Shown here: positions 11,514 to 21,626 of the stretch, one piece after another
Layout of the letters: each line of letters opens with the position of its first letter
Position numbering within the stretch: position 1 is the stretch's first letter
Source of the DNA: Larix sibirica
Lineage: Eukaryota > Streptophyta > Pinopsida > Pinales > Pinaceae
NCBI GenBank assembly: GCA_004151065.3
Contig: NWUY0300009194.1
Coordinates: 21,121 to 52,772, forward strand
Direction of reading: 5' to 3'
Length of the DNA stretch: 31,652 bases
The notes under the pieces: generated by a model
What the model was told of the DNA's origin: nothing
What the model saw: only the letters and a program-made list of their open reading frames with translations
Database searches by the model: none
Made by a program: the position numbers and the translations under genes

Positions 11514-11764
11514 ATTCGGTATATAAAGGGAGTTGTAATTTTTTTAAAGGATTTATGATTAGTGAGTTTGGTTAGTGGTTAAATAATAGTTAAGGAGTTA
11601 ATATGTTAGTTACGACAAAGATGCTTAGTAAGATTGAAAACATAGTTATAAGTTAAGTTTTTTTTGTACTTTGAAAAAAACTTATACTTTTAAAAAAGGG
11701 TTCTCAGAAATGAATTAGTTAATTTTTATCTTTGACATCTTTGTTTCCAGAGTAATTGGACTCT

Positions 11765-11787
11765 TATATATATATATATATATATAA
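11765..11787. repeat. (TA)n microsatellite
   Basis: About eleven TA dinucleotides lie just upstream of the LINE RNase H fragment. Confidence 0.9.
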
Positions 11788-11789
11788 TC

Positions 11790-12215
11790 CAATAATAATA
11801 ATATTTTTGCCATAGAAATTTTTGCTATCTTATTGATTCCATGGCTCATAAATGTGGATTTATTGATAAAATCCTTTGAACAATTATCTTTCCATCATAT
11901 TTATAGAGAGGCAAATGTGGAAGCTGATAAGTTATCCAATGAAGCAATTGGTGCTATGGATGGTTTTGTTTATTTTGATGAATATGTGGACAACTCTCTC
12001 GTGGACCTGGGACTCTTTGGTCTCTTTAATTTTTCTGCTTCATACCATTTTGCTTGAACTGTTGTAAATCAATATAGTTTGTTTTTGGGGGGTTTGGTCA
12101 CTTAGCTATTGTTTTGTTAGTTTCGGTGGGGGACTAGGTATCATGCTTTTAGTAACTTTGATTTTCATTATGAAAATAACAAATTGTACCTTTTTTCTCC
12201 TTGAAAAATAAAAAT
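11790..12215 (+). mobile_element. LINE 3' fragment with RNase H end
   Basis: Plus-strand frame 11833-12057 encodes the C-terminal part of a plant LINE-type RNase H domain. The diagnostic stretch is H-x-Y-R-E-A-N-V-E-A-D-x-L-S (about 11894-11938), matching the family pattern in which His, Arg-Glu, Asn and Ala-Asp are conserved around the last catalytic Asp. A P-W-L-I segment and an S-F-E-Q-L segment precede it in the usual order. The frame ends in TGA at 12055-12057, and a T-rich, then A-rich tail follows (about 12190-12215), as at a LINE 3' end. Reverse transcriptase and endonuclease are missing, so the copy is 5'-truncated. No target-site duplication was identified. Confidence 0.75.
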
Positions 12216-12415
12216 AAATTATATCTCAATAAATTTGATATTTTCATTATTTCTTAAGTCAATATTTAAAATAAATATTTTATATAATAATTTTAATTTC
12301 TTAAAATAAATAAAAATTGTAAATCATTTTAAAATTTAAAAATAAAACTATAGTTTGGATGTGGAGAAAGTTTTAAGTCATTTTAACATATGTAGATTAA
12401 ACTTTAAAAAAATAT
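12216..12415. other. Very AT-rich spacer
   Basis: Runs of A and T with no gene. It lies between the LINE tail and the short minus-strand frame described next. Confidence 0.4.
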
Positions 12416-12526
12416 CTAAATTAAAAGTAACTTTGTTTTTATATCGATAAAACCCAAAGAAAGAGTGGAAACGGATGCGGAAGCTGAATAAAGCGGAGTG
12501 ACCAGTGTTGTCGAATAAAATCTCAT
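12416..12526 (-). other. Possible first exon with transit-peptide-like frame
   Basis: On the minus strand a TATATAA box (plus 12638-12644) is followed about 110 bases later by an ATG (12526-12524). The 36-codon frame begins M-R-F-Y-S-T-T and continues rich in Ser, Thr, Ala and Leu with few acidic residues, as in chloroplast or mitochondrial targeting peptides. A possible GT donor follows T-L-S-L-G. Another short ATG frame precedes it in the leader. No downstream exon was found within the window, so this may be chance or the remains of a lost gene. Confidence 0.2.
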
Positions 12527-12867
12527 CTTTAGGGAGGAGTGGTAATCCCACATTTGGGCTCAGGATTGTCACTTTAGCTACAGATTAGAGGGGCATGCAA
12601 TGAATGAATGGCTTCTGTGTGAACGACGGGTGCGCGTTATATACGATTATATACAATTCACCCGTTGAGGTTAAGCCTAGTTTAAGCCAGATATAGTTAT
12701 TTGTATTAATTTATTGATTTTGTTTTTTATTTTTATTTCTTTAAATATTAATATTAATTTTTTTTCAGCAGAAAATATTAATATTAATTAATTTATACTT
12801 AAAATTTATTTTTTAATTAGATATTATATTTATTAATGGATTATATATATATTTAATAGTTTTATAT

Positions 12868-13050
12868 GATTTGAGAGTTGAGGATGGATCTCACTTTCTT
12901 TTAGAGTGTCGTGCCTACACCCACATTCCATCATAGTTTCCTAATCTCTGCAACAATTCTAATGTTCAGGATCTTTTAACTTGTCAAAACTATGGAGACT
13001 TAGGAACACTTATTTCTCAACATTTTAATCATAGGAGTCAAATTTTATAA
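12868..13050 (+). pseudogene. Non-LTR reverse transcriptase C-terminal zinc-finger piece
   Basis: Frame 12868-13050 (TAA at 13048-13050) has one internal TAG (12934-12936). It contains V-E-D-G-S-H-F-L-L-E-C-R-A-Y, which fits the pattern E-x-x-x-H-F-L-L-E-C-x-x-Y found in the zinc-knuckle region near the C-terminus of many non-LTR retrotransposon polymerases. The rest of the protein is absent. An ATC-rich tract (13110-13125) and AT-rich sequence follow. It differs in type from the RNase H fragment upstream, so at least two LINE lineages left pieces here. Confidence 0.5.
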
Positions 13051-13315
13051 AATTCTAGATAATACTTTTCTTCTTAAGGTTGATAGACCAATGGGTCTCA
13101 TTGGACGGTAATCATTATCATCATATAAATGAAATTGAGACATAAACAAACAATGAAAAAAATGAAAAAAATGTTGTTTTTAATATTTAAAAGGTGTACT
13201 ATGAAATTAATTTAGTTTTTAATTATTTGTATTTTATATATTAATATTAAATATAAATAAAATAATAATAAGGAGGATCCTCATAATATGTTAATATACC
13301 AAATTATAAAAATTA

Positions 13316-13341
13316 ATATATATATATATATATATATATAA
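13316..13341. repeat. (TA)n microsatellite
   Basis: About thirteen TA units, followed by AATTAAATTTATAC as in the sequence that follows the (AT)n tract at 18006-18034. Confidence 0.9.
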
Positions 13342-13386
13342 TAAATTAAATTTATACTTTTAGAATAAGTTAAATTTATGAATGAT

Positions 13387-13387
13387 N
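13387..13387. other. Single N, probable contig join
   Basis: Isolated undetermined base in AT-rich sequence; see the similar bases at 349, 2383 and 21626. Confidence 0.35.
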
Positions 13388-13547
13388 TTAGCATCCATTT
13401 GACAAACTATCATGAGTATGGCCAAGGGGCTTAGGCCATTGTGACCCAATGCAAATTTTTGGGACATGACAAAAACTCACTAGTAGATTGGCATAATTCT
13501 AGAAGCATGTTGAAAATAAAATTACAGGGTTAGCAGAGGTAAAAATA

Positions 13548-13766
13548 ATGTCTATTGCCATTGTTCAAATCTATGAGCAAATAAAGTTAGAGAAGGGCAA
13601 AACAAGTTTAGATTTAGTTGCCAAATTTCAATAGGAGATGGAAGGAATTATGACTTCCTATGACAATATGACCCAGAGCTTCAATGAGTTCATTGATAAG
13701 GTGAAGCAACAGCTTCCTTTAGTGGCTTCTATTTTGCAGGAATATGCCACATTGTCTTGGGGATGA
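13548..13766 (+). pseudogene. Coding remnant before the LTR, possibly gag-like
   Basis: A frame of 72 codons from ATG 13548 to TGA 13764-13766 carries one internal TAG at 13632-13634, preceded by F-Q and followed by E-M-E. The composition is protein-like: Y-E-Q-I-K-L-E-K near the start, then a long amphipathic stretch with F-N-E-F-I-D-K-V-K-Q-Q-L. Frameshifted sequence upstream (13430-13545) also looks coding. The position directly before an LTR and the helical character would suit a retrotransposon structural protein, but no zinc knuckle or other motif supports this, so the family is open. Confidence 0.4.
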
Positions 13767-13777
13767 GACTATTATAG

Positions 13778-14369
13778 TGTTGGGGGCACGTTGGTGCCTT
13801 ATTTTGCAATTTTGAAGACCCTGGAAGTAGTCTTTGTGCACTTAGTTTTGCTTTGTGTGTTTAGTTTAGCCTACACACCTAGTTTTGTGTTGTGCACCCT
13901 ATTCTTGTTCCGCGTGTTGGAAAATATGAATCTCAATAGAAGTAGTGCGCCCTCTTATCCTTGTATTAGAATGATACAATATAGGAAGTTATGATTGTTT
14001 GTAACTAATTCATAGCGTATATAAATGAGTGTAAGGGATAGGATGAGGGTTGGACAATTAACTATTATGACTTTCCCATTGAATTTCTGCATAAGAGATT
14101 GCATGAAAGAAAAAGAGTTAAAGGTTTGAAGCCGTCAACTCTTGTATGGAGTCATAGATTTTTTTGTGGATCAATCTTATGGATTGAATATAAAAGACTC
14201 TGTGATAGTTCCTCGCTATTTTTGTGTGTGTTACACATGTTGATATGAATGCCTAATGATTATATTACATGTACATTGATATTTTCTTATCATTCAAATA
14301 TGTTTATGTAATATTAATTAGTGTATCGGGTGAGACCTTATGCTTGTTGGGATCTTGAATATACCAACA
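13778..14369 (+). mobile_element. LTR, solo or 3' copy
   Basis: The 592-bp element starts TGTTGG and ends CCAACA, a perfect 6-bp terminal inverted repeat of the TG..CA type that defines LTRs. A TATATAAAT promoter box lies at 14018-14026, a usual U3/R position. No second LTR is present in the window. Flanking 5-bp words (TATAG before, CTAAT after) do not match, which argues against an undisturbed solo LTR. A purine-rich GGGGATGAG lies at 13760-13768 and could be a worn polypurine tract, favouring a 3' LTR. Confidence 0.65.
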
Positions 14370-15033
14370 CTAATGGATTTCATTGTTGGCCTAAGTTTAG
14401 AACTAATGGTTTGAAATTATCTCCAATAACCACTATAAAGTCCCTTGAAAACTTTTGAGTTACAAGGAGAAACTGGAAGCTAACTGGGCGCAAGTACTAC
14501 ATGGCCTTCCCATTGTGCCTATTTGCAGCAAGACAACTAATGTTAATGTTAACGAAGTCTCCAACAATAGTGCATGGCTCCATATAATTACACCCAACTG
14601 CCATCTTAACTGGATTTTGCAAAAAAGTAAAGGAGGTGGTGAGTACAAAGGTTCATAATTGAGGATGTGTTTGTGAATAATGGACACCATAAAGGAATTG
14701 AGAAGCATTGGTTATGACTCCAAGAATTTGAGATTGGGATTTTAAATTTTGAACCCATAAAATTGGATATTATCGCAATCATGACTCCACATTGACTGCA
14801 AAGATTAAACTTACAAAAAATGCGTGTGCGCACATGTGTGTATTGCAATGACTCCATTAAATCTATATTGAATTCACAATATCTCAACATATTAACAAAC
14901 AAAGCTCCACCAAATTCATTATGAACCCATGATATCAAATTCAAAAAAGTTCTCCATGAAATCAACCAAAGATGGCATGAATTGAAACCCATGAAAATGA
15001 AATTAGGATTCATCTACAAATGTTAATAGAATT
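14370..15033. other. Spacer, nothing firmly recognised
   Basis: Open frames on both strands (14455-14658 plus, 14460-14708 and 14606-15013 minus) overlap and none has a known motif. No primer-binding site was recognised directly after the LTR. Confidence 0.3.
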
Positions 15034-15219
15034 GCAAGAATGGTGCCCATGGTTGTGAATTAGAACCCACCAATACAATATTTGATCACTTACAACTCCC
15101 CTCCAAGTTGCAATATCAACTATTGTGCAAGAATGGTGTTCATGGTTGGGAATCACAACCCACAAACATGGTATTCAATCACTCACAACTCTCCTCCAAG
15201 TTGCAACCTCAATACTTGT
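15034..15219. repeat. Tandem duplication, 93-bp unit
   Basis: Copies start GCAAGAATGGTG at 15034 and 15127 and share a CATGGTTGKGAATYA-like stretch, AACCCAC, and CTCCAAGTTGCAA. Divergence is moderate. Confidence 0.85.
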
Positions 15220-15358
15220 GTAAAAAATGCTTCTCTAAAGGTGAATTTAACTTTCTAGTAAAATAATGAGATGTCTTGAGTATCAATGTTTTTTGTAATA
15301 CTTGATGTCAACCTTTGTGAGCAGTTTATAGGATATTTGATTTGTCATTGAAGAGGCA

Positions 15359-15622
15359 GTGGAATGGTTAGCAAAGTGTCACTGGGTGCATACATCCACA
15401 GTCAACATGAGAGTCACTTAGACAAGTTTATGAGAACTTTATAACCATCAATACTCTTTAACGAATTGTCCCCTTACTATTTGATTTGTTGTGAAATGGT
15501 TAATAAAGTGTCATTGGGCACATGTACTCATGTGTAACGTGAAAGCCACTTGGACAAGTTTATGAGAACTTTATAACCATTGATATTCTTCAACATATCA
15601 TCACCATGTGCATGTTATCACC
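15359..15622. repeat. 132-bp tandem duplication at the edge of copy 1
   Basis: Units start GTGGAATGG (15359) and GTGAAATGG (15491). They share CAAGTTTATGAGAACTTTAT and AAAGTGTCA. The same pair recurs in copy 2 from 21628. Confidence 0.85.
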
Positions 15623-15744
15623 TAAAAAGGAGCACAACAATGAACTAAGTTTCCTATTCATTGATGTGGTCTCTTTCCTTATGTTGGAAGAGACTTTTAC
15701 TCTTACTCTCCCTGCTTGGGATAAATAATTCTTACTAGAAAAGC

Positions 15745-15928
15745 ACATAAATCATACTTCCTCGACTCCCCAAACTACATAATTAGTTTTGCACCAATGA
15801 TCTTCCCTACCACAACCTTAGAGATTAACCACTCTTACATAAATTATACTCCCTCCACTTTCCATACTATAGAACTAGTTTCACACCAACGATCATTCCT
15901 ACAATAACCTTAGAAATTAGCTACACGT
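15745..15928. repeat. 92-bp tandem duplication upstream of the promoter
   Basis: Units starting ACATAAAT at 15745 and 15837 share TATACT/CATACT, CTAGTTTCACACCAA-like and CCTTAGARATTA segments. The end of the second unit overlaps the first G-box. The corresponding pair lies at about 22014-22197 in copy 2. Confidence 0.8.
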
Positions 15929-16060
15929 GGTTATCTATGTTTTAGCAATAGTGGCGCTACTATGTCTATGCTAAAATCTCACTCATTCTACATCAACGAT
16001 GTATTCCTCTTTAACCCTAATGGGTGCAAGGGCATGGATGATTTAGCCGTAACACGTGGC
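15924..16060 (+). promoter_or_regulatory. G-boxes and telo-box, eL42 promoter copy 1
   Basis: CACGTGG lies at 15924-15930 and CACGTGGC at 16053-16060, both G-box/ABRE cores. Between them AACCCTAA (16013-16020) matches the telo-box core. Telo-boxes are a known feature of plant ribosomal protein and translation-factor promoters. The elements end about 190 bp before the ATG. I see no clear TATA box and no TGGGCC/T site II element. Confidence 0.5.
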
Positions 16061-16246
16061 ATCATCAACGGTGACTAACATTGAGATGGGGAATCAACGG
16101 TGTTATCGTGCTTCACTCATGGTTGAAAAGGCCTCCGTGTGCCCTAATCTCAACTCTGAAGCTTGCTTGTGGTCGAGGAGCGGCTGCTAGAATCGAAAGA
16201 AGTTGCATCACCTCAGAGCTTGGTCTGTTCATTTCATCCAATCACG

Positions 16247-16249
16247 ATG
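16247..16249 (+). CDS. RPL36A: Alternative first coding exon of eL42 (copy 1)
   Basis: The exon codes only for the initiator Met: ATG is followed at once by GTAAGTTTTC, a strong plant donor. Spliced to the acceptor at 29153 it would give exactly the same protein as the near copy (22516), with an intron of about 12.9 kb. The leader is pyrimidine-rich just before the ATG. An upstream ATG at 16086 opens a 34-codon frame that may lie before the transcription start. Whether this copy exists as a second promoter depends on the reality of the duplication. Confidence 0.55.
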
Positions 16250-16370
16250 GTAAGTTTTCTTTCGTTTGGATCTGTAAGTTTTCTGTTAGATTTATACTTA
16301 TCTCTTTTCTACAAACTGCGTTAAATCGGATTTTTATTTTGCTTCGTGCAATTATACTTGGTATCAGTCT

Positions 16371-16772
16371 TTAGCAATAATGGAAAGGAAGCATAGCTGT
16401 AAATTTAACTAAAAATAACCTAAAAAACCCGCGAGAAGCAGAGAGAAGTGCAAGGTTTCAGGGTTTAGGGTTTTAAGGTTGAGGGTTTTGAAGGCTTAGA
16501 TTTTCGGTGGGTTTGTTCAGGAGCAGCTTGCGTTTCTCATTTGAATTGGCTTCTGCGATTTCGCACCAGGATTTAGCAGCAATGGAAACGAACGATATCT
16601 GAAAATTGAACGAAAACTATCTTCAAATCTCAAAGAAGATAAATCCCGGTGAAACAGAGAGAAATCGGGTTTTTCAAGGTTTAAGGTTTTTAGGGGTCAG
16701 GGTTTCGAGGGTTTAGGTTTTGGGTTTGTCGATGAGCGGGTTCTGTTTCTCGTTGGGGTTTGCTTATGCGAA
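16371..16772. repeat. Diverged 202-bp tandem duplication in intron 1
   Basis: Two units begin TTAGCAATAATGGAAA (16371) and TTAGCAGCAATGGAAA (16573). They share AGAGAGAA, runs of AGGTTT/AGGGTTT (TTTAGGGTTTT at 16464-16474, a reverse telo-box), a GTGGGTTTGT/TTGGGTTTGT segment and a GGCTTCTGCG/TGCTTATGCG end. It lies close behind the ATG exon and is repeated in copy 2 from 22640. Confidence 0.75.
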
Positions 16773-17422
16773 CGTGCTGAATGCCCGTAAATTGTTAGCC
16801 AATTAGATTGGCTGGTCCATTTATAGTTATCAAGTTCGAAGTGGAATTTGGTACGATAAAACTTCGAATGGAAAAAGCCAATGCGATTAAAGTTCGGATA
16901 AGAAATGGAAGTATCATTTTTATTTATTTATTGAGATTCATGGATTCAAATGAGAAAAAATCCATTTTTTTGTGTACTAGCGTGATATTTAATATAACAA
17001 TCATGCAGAAGTATGTGGCATACTTCTTTCTGGTAAGGGTTGTAGAGTAATGAAGCATGGAATGGTAATAAAACGATTAAAATCTCTGCACCCCCGTCAC
17101 TAGTTACTTCGGATCGACTCATGCCCCACTTCCCTCGTACTAATTGCAGTAGGTAGATTTACTAATGCGAACTGTACTATGGTTGAACCTTCTAATATCA
17201 ATCGGTGTCTTCGGATTCACTGATGCCCAACTCAACTGTATGTAGCCGAATTTTTGAATTTGGTAACTATACTCCTTTTTACATGGATGAGTTTCGAAAT
17301 TAAAAGGAAAATAGTTTCAATATAGTGAAGTTTTAAGGTAAAATGTATTGGGATTGCAGTTTTCCATTCATCAGTCCTTAAGGAAGTGAAAGCAGCGAAA
17401 GCGGATACTTAATATCCTACTG

Positions 17423-17592
17423 TAACAGCCTGTAGTAAAACTGGACAATTTGATGTCCTACAGTAACAACCTCAGACCTAGCTATAAGCATAGCCGGGCT
17501 CCTATGGTAACAGCCTGAGACATATCTATAGGCTAGACAGGCTCCTTTGGTAGCAGCCTGAGACATAGCAATACGCTAGCCAGGCTTTTTAC
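17423..17592. repeat. Minisatellite, 41-44-bp unit, 4 copies
   Basis: Units start near TAACAGCCTG or TAGCAGCCTG at 17423, 17464, 17508 and 17551. Units two to four share GAGACATA/CAGACCTA, GCTATA or CTATAGGCTA, and CAGGCTCC. The array is present again at 23694-23863 with the same unit number. Confidence 0.8.
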
Positions 17593-18002
17593 TTAAAACA
17601 GAAACAATCAAGAGTGGAAGAAATTTAATTTTATCAGATGTTCCCTACAGTCTAGCTGGACTTGTTACACCTACAATATGAATATTAATGAGTTGTGAAA
17701 GAGCTTTTACTGTTAGCAAAGGCAACTCACTTTAATCTATATTCTAGGCATGTAAGATGGAGATGCTCCATGGAAAGAATGGAAATGATTTAGTTTTATC
17801 TCAAGCCTTGATGAATGGTTATCCAATGATAATATAATTTTGTTGATTTCCGATACTTTGGAGTGCTATTATTCTTGGAAGAAGCCATGTTACCAGAAAC
17901 AAGTAATGTGAAATGGCTATATAGTAAGGAAATGGACATTCTCAGGTTTAGCACAACTAATAATTTTAGGAACATAGATGCAAAAATATAAACAAAGGGT
18001 TA

Positions 18003-18034
<32 letters not shown>

Positions 18035-18036
<2 letters not shown>

Positions 18037-19639
18037 CAATTAAATTTATACATTTTTTGATTTCATATATCAACATTGTAATGGTGAATTGTACAATTAT
18101 CATTATTTAATAGGACAAAAGCATGCAGTGTAATGTACCCAAAAATCCAAGTTAGCATTTTAGTAAAAAATTTAAAACTTTTCATGTAGATCGCTTAACT
18201 CCCTATCATATCACTTCAAATCCAAAGTACTATTCTTCGTACATATTCCATTCCAACTTAAAAATGGGATCAATTAAGTTTATAAGGTTCTCTTTATAAA
18301 AGAGATTTAAGCATACAGGTATCCATACAATTGACCTCATAAAGATAAGCTATAAATCTTATTGTCTTCATTAACATGAGCTATGAAATAAACTATTTAC
18401 CTTCAACTCTCACTTATCTAATCTTTAGGTTCCCTACATTCTTTTGGTTGTACCCTAGCATTATATTGTCTCTATAGACTATACTATGTAACCATTTCAT
18501 TCAATAAACATTCATGAAACCATATCTCAAGAAAGAGAGTGCACTATGATTAATCTACTTCATAGTGAAAATTGAATTAAAATGAATTAATCTTATGACA
18601 TCCTCCAATAGTAACTAAAGAAAATGGTTATCACAATATATTAGAATAACTAAGTAGAATAAATACACTTCTTTGATTTATGTGCATTCACTATAAAATG
18701 GAAATCTCTAATGAAAAGGTAAACAACCATACCAAGGGTTTACTCCTTACTCTATAATTATCATATGCATTATGAACAAAATATCATTAACCCTTGAAGA
18801 GATCTACTTTTACAAAAAATACATTAATACGAAAACAGGTTCTTATTGGAAAATTAAACGGTAAAGAGCTCCACAACTTTATAATGAAATTCAAATTCGT
18901 TAAGCATCGTAAGTCTACCATCCTTGCATCAACAAAATGACGATTAGATAACAATAGAATAATATTCAAGCGTTCTTAGTTACATGCATAGTCATTCATT
19001 TCAATCATTTCTGCAACCAATACTTTTATAGACATTGTTACTCATGCATCAAAACTTACTCATTTGATATTAAAGATCTTAATAGCTTATACACATAGTT
19101 TTAAATAACAAGACCATCGTAATTGCACATATGCCAAGCTCTAAGTGTCTTTTATTCTGCACAAGTTAGCTATAACAACAATAACTCAAATAAAAAAACT
19201 CGGGTGACTGAGGACATGACTGCAACTTTCCTCCCTACCATAGGTTCTCTGTCCGACGTATGTTTTTCCGCCGAGAGACCACCCCCGAACTGGGTGACAA
19301 ATCCACTAGAGGTAAGGGAATGAGGCTCTAAGTTCAATCTGATTTTGGTGACACACTTCTAATCACCCATAGCATAACTTGTTTACTTCATAAGGATTTT
19401 AATAATAACTTGGGCCAAAGTTAAGTCTTATATTAATAATTCATTGATATTACCCAACGAATTAGGGTTAAACTTTTCTTACATCAGCTCGACCATGATG
19501 AAGGCGCTACTAGCAAGAATATCTTGTTCAAGTTGTAATATAAGTACATGCATCTTTATGCAAGTTTATAACTTTAAGCAGCTAACAAACAAAGGTAAAA
19601 CTCATAGATTAATATTTAATATATCAAACTGAAATATAT
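18035..19639. other. Spacer between the copies, nothing recognised
   Basis: AT-rich sequence without a supported gene. A less AT-rich patch at 19195-19320 contains short open frames but no motif. No terminal repeats bounding a transposon were found. Confidence 0.35.
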
Positions 19640-21055
19640 ACATGGATCGGGCATTCCATCCAGCCGTCCCTTCCCAATCTTTCACGACAGAGATAAAAAA
19701 AAATAATCACACACAGAGTTCAGAAGACATATACTATGCGCAGAGGTTCTATATTATGTATGCTACATGAAGATACCCAATCTCGATTTATATAAAGTAT
19801 AATCACAATAGAACTATACGCAGAGTTCATAAATTCTGTAAACTATATGCAGTGGTTCTGCAACCTTGGGATCGGGATACTCCAGCCGTCCCTTCCCCGA
19901 CAAATACATTTTTACTAAAATAATACATATACACAACAGAGGAAACATACAGAGATCAAAATAACATCACAAATCTCTGCACAGTTAACCACGAGATATA
20001 TATGTAAGCAATATATATATATAGATAGATAGATAGATAGATAATATAACCAAAAAATACAAGGATCGGCTTCCTCAACCGTCCCTTCCCACAATGCTCT
20101 GGGCAGTCCCCATCACGATTTATGTAATGCATGAATATAAGCACAGAGTTCAGAAGTCATATAAATAAACGCAGAAGGTTTATAACATTGGGATCAGGCA
20201 TTTCTCAGCCATCACTTCCCACAATGCTCTGCGTAGTCCCCAATATGATTTATGTAATGCATGAATATAAGCACAGAGTTCAAAAGTCACATAAATAAAC
20301 ACAGAAGGTTTCTAACATTGGGATCAGACATTTCTCATCCGTCCCTTCCCACAATGCTCTGTGCAGTCCCCAACACGATTTATGTAATGCATGAATATAA
20401 GCACAGAGTTCATAAGTCATATAAATAAACAAAGAAGGTTTATAACATTGGGATTGGGCATTTCTCAGTCGTCCCTTCCCATAATGCTCTGCGTAGTCCC
20501 CAACATGATTTATGTAATGCATGAATAATAAATATAAGCATAGAGTTCAGAAGTCATATAAATAAACGCATAAGGTTTATAACATTGGGATCAGGCATTT
20601 CTCAGCCGTCCCTTCCCACAATTCTCTGCGCAGTCCCCAACACGATCTATTTAATGCATGAATATAAGAACAGAGTTCAGAAGTCATATAAATAAATGCA
20701 AAAGTTTTATAACATTGGGATCAGAAATTTCTCAGTCGTCCCTTCCCATAATGCTCTGCGCAGTCCCCAACATGATTTATGTAATGTATGAATATAAGCG
20801 CAGAGTTCAGAAGTCATATAAATAAGCGCAGAAGGTTTATAACATTGGGATCAGGCATTTTTCAGCCGTCCCTTCCCACAATGCTCTACGCAGTCCCCAA
20901 CACGATATATGTAATGCATGAATATAAGCACAGAGTTCAAAAGTCATATAAATAAACGCAAAAGGATTTTAACATTGAGATCAGGCATTTCTCAGTGATC
21001 CCTTCCCACAATGCTCTGCACAGTCCCCAACACGATTTATGTAATGCATGAAACA
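19640..21055. repeat. Satellite array, 130-bp unit, 7 regular copies plus diverged flank
   Basis: Regular units start at the GCACAGAGTTC word at 20141, 20271, 20401, 20538, 20668, 20798 and 20928. Spacing is 130 bp except one of 137 bp caused by a 7-bp insertion (AATAATA near 20526); the last unit is shortened. Each contains a GGGATCAGGCATTTCTCAG segment, CCGTCCCTTCCC and a TTTATGTAATGCATGAATA segment. Before 20141 at least three older relatives occur (CCGTCCCTTCCC near 19662, 19881 and 20080), with longer spacing. Copies differ by a few bases each. A 130-bp period is shorter than one nucleosome. No coding sense. Confidence 0.9.
20021..20043. repeat. (ATAG)n microsatellite
   Basis: Between five and six ATAG units follow a short (AT)n tract inside the older part of the satellite. 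Confidence 0.9.
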
Positions 21056-21179
21056 TAGAGTTCACCTCCTCGAGTCGCAAGCAGCAAAATAAACATATAT
21101 ACAGAGATTACTTCATCAAATCGCAAGCATAAAATTTCATTTAGAAGGAAAGACCCCTGCTATCTTTACCAACACAATC

Positions 21180-21625
21180 ATTATATAAGAATTAAGTGAT
21201 GCAAGAGCATCGGGGCCTAGGTAGGTCAGTTGAAGTTGATCGACATAAGGGAGCCAACCAGTAGGAGTGCCGATGATCACTAGTGCGGGAAGCAAGTTGA
21301 CTTGTCTAAGTCAACAAGTCAAGCAGGAGCAATCCGTATGTGACCGACCAGAGCAGCACGCAACGGATGTTGTGATGAGTTGAGAGTCGATAGGTTATGG
21401 TCGACAAACGATGAGTGAAGTGAGATGTCGAGTATTCAACAAGTGGTCGAACTACGACATGACAAGTTTGGTGGAACCAAGCGCGGAGGAAGGGGAGGAC
21501 TGGCTAAAACCGCAAAAGTCAAGAGTTTGAGCCGACAGAAAGGTCAAGATGTGACCAATTACTATAGTAGGGTCTAAAGAGCAGAAGGTCAAGGAGACTG
21601 TACCTGGTAGCCGTTCGGGGTTGCT
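21180..21625. other. GC-richer block ending at the N, possible LTR piece
   Basis: Base composition changes sharply to near 50% GC. GTTGACTT (21296-21303) and AAGTCAAC (21308-21315) form an 8-bp perfect inverted repeat with a 4-base loop, and TTGAC/GTCAA words (W-box cores) recur. This composition is seen in U3 parts of some plant retrotransposons, but no TG..CA ends could be set. The block is cut off at 21626. Confidence 0.3.
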
Positions 21626-21626
21626 N
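21626..21626. other. Single N at the start of duplicate copy 2
   Basis: The undetermined base directly precedes the first base of copy 2 (21627). A break exactly at a repeat edge is typical of an assembly join. Confidence 0.6.

Larger units (their letters stand above)
15358..18034 (+). repeat. 2.65-kb direct repeat, copy 1 (eL42 promoter and exon 1)
   Basis: This segment matches 21627-24291 at an offset of 6269, rising to 6271 after two single-base insertions in copy 2. I found eight substitutions, so identity is about 99.6%. The left end coincides with the start of an internal 132-bp tandem repeat. The right end is an (AT)n tract, longer here (18006-18034) than in copy 2. It contains a promoter-like region, a leader, the lone ATG exon of eL42 with its donor site, and the start of the long intron. 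Sequence on both sides is unrelated to that around copy 2. Confidence 0.95.

Noticed and set aside
14606-15013. 135-codon minus-strand frame, the longest in the window
   Set aside because: It has no motif, overlaps other open frames on both strands, has no splice or promoter context, and its composition matches AT-rich DNA.
16081-16374. 97-codon open frame, repeated at 22350-22643
   Set aside because: It crosses the eL42 leader, the ATG exon and the donor site in another frame and runs into the intron. Its exact repetition follows from the DNA duplication.
20280-20522. 80-codon minus-strand frame in the satellite
   Set aside because: It results from repeating a 130-bp unit that is not a multiple of three; it has no independent support.
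20141-21053. CRISPR-like array
   Set aside because: The whole 130-bp unit is repeated without unique spacers, and the sequence is from a plant nucleus.
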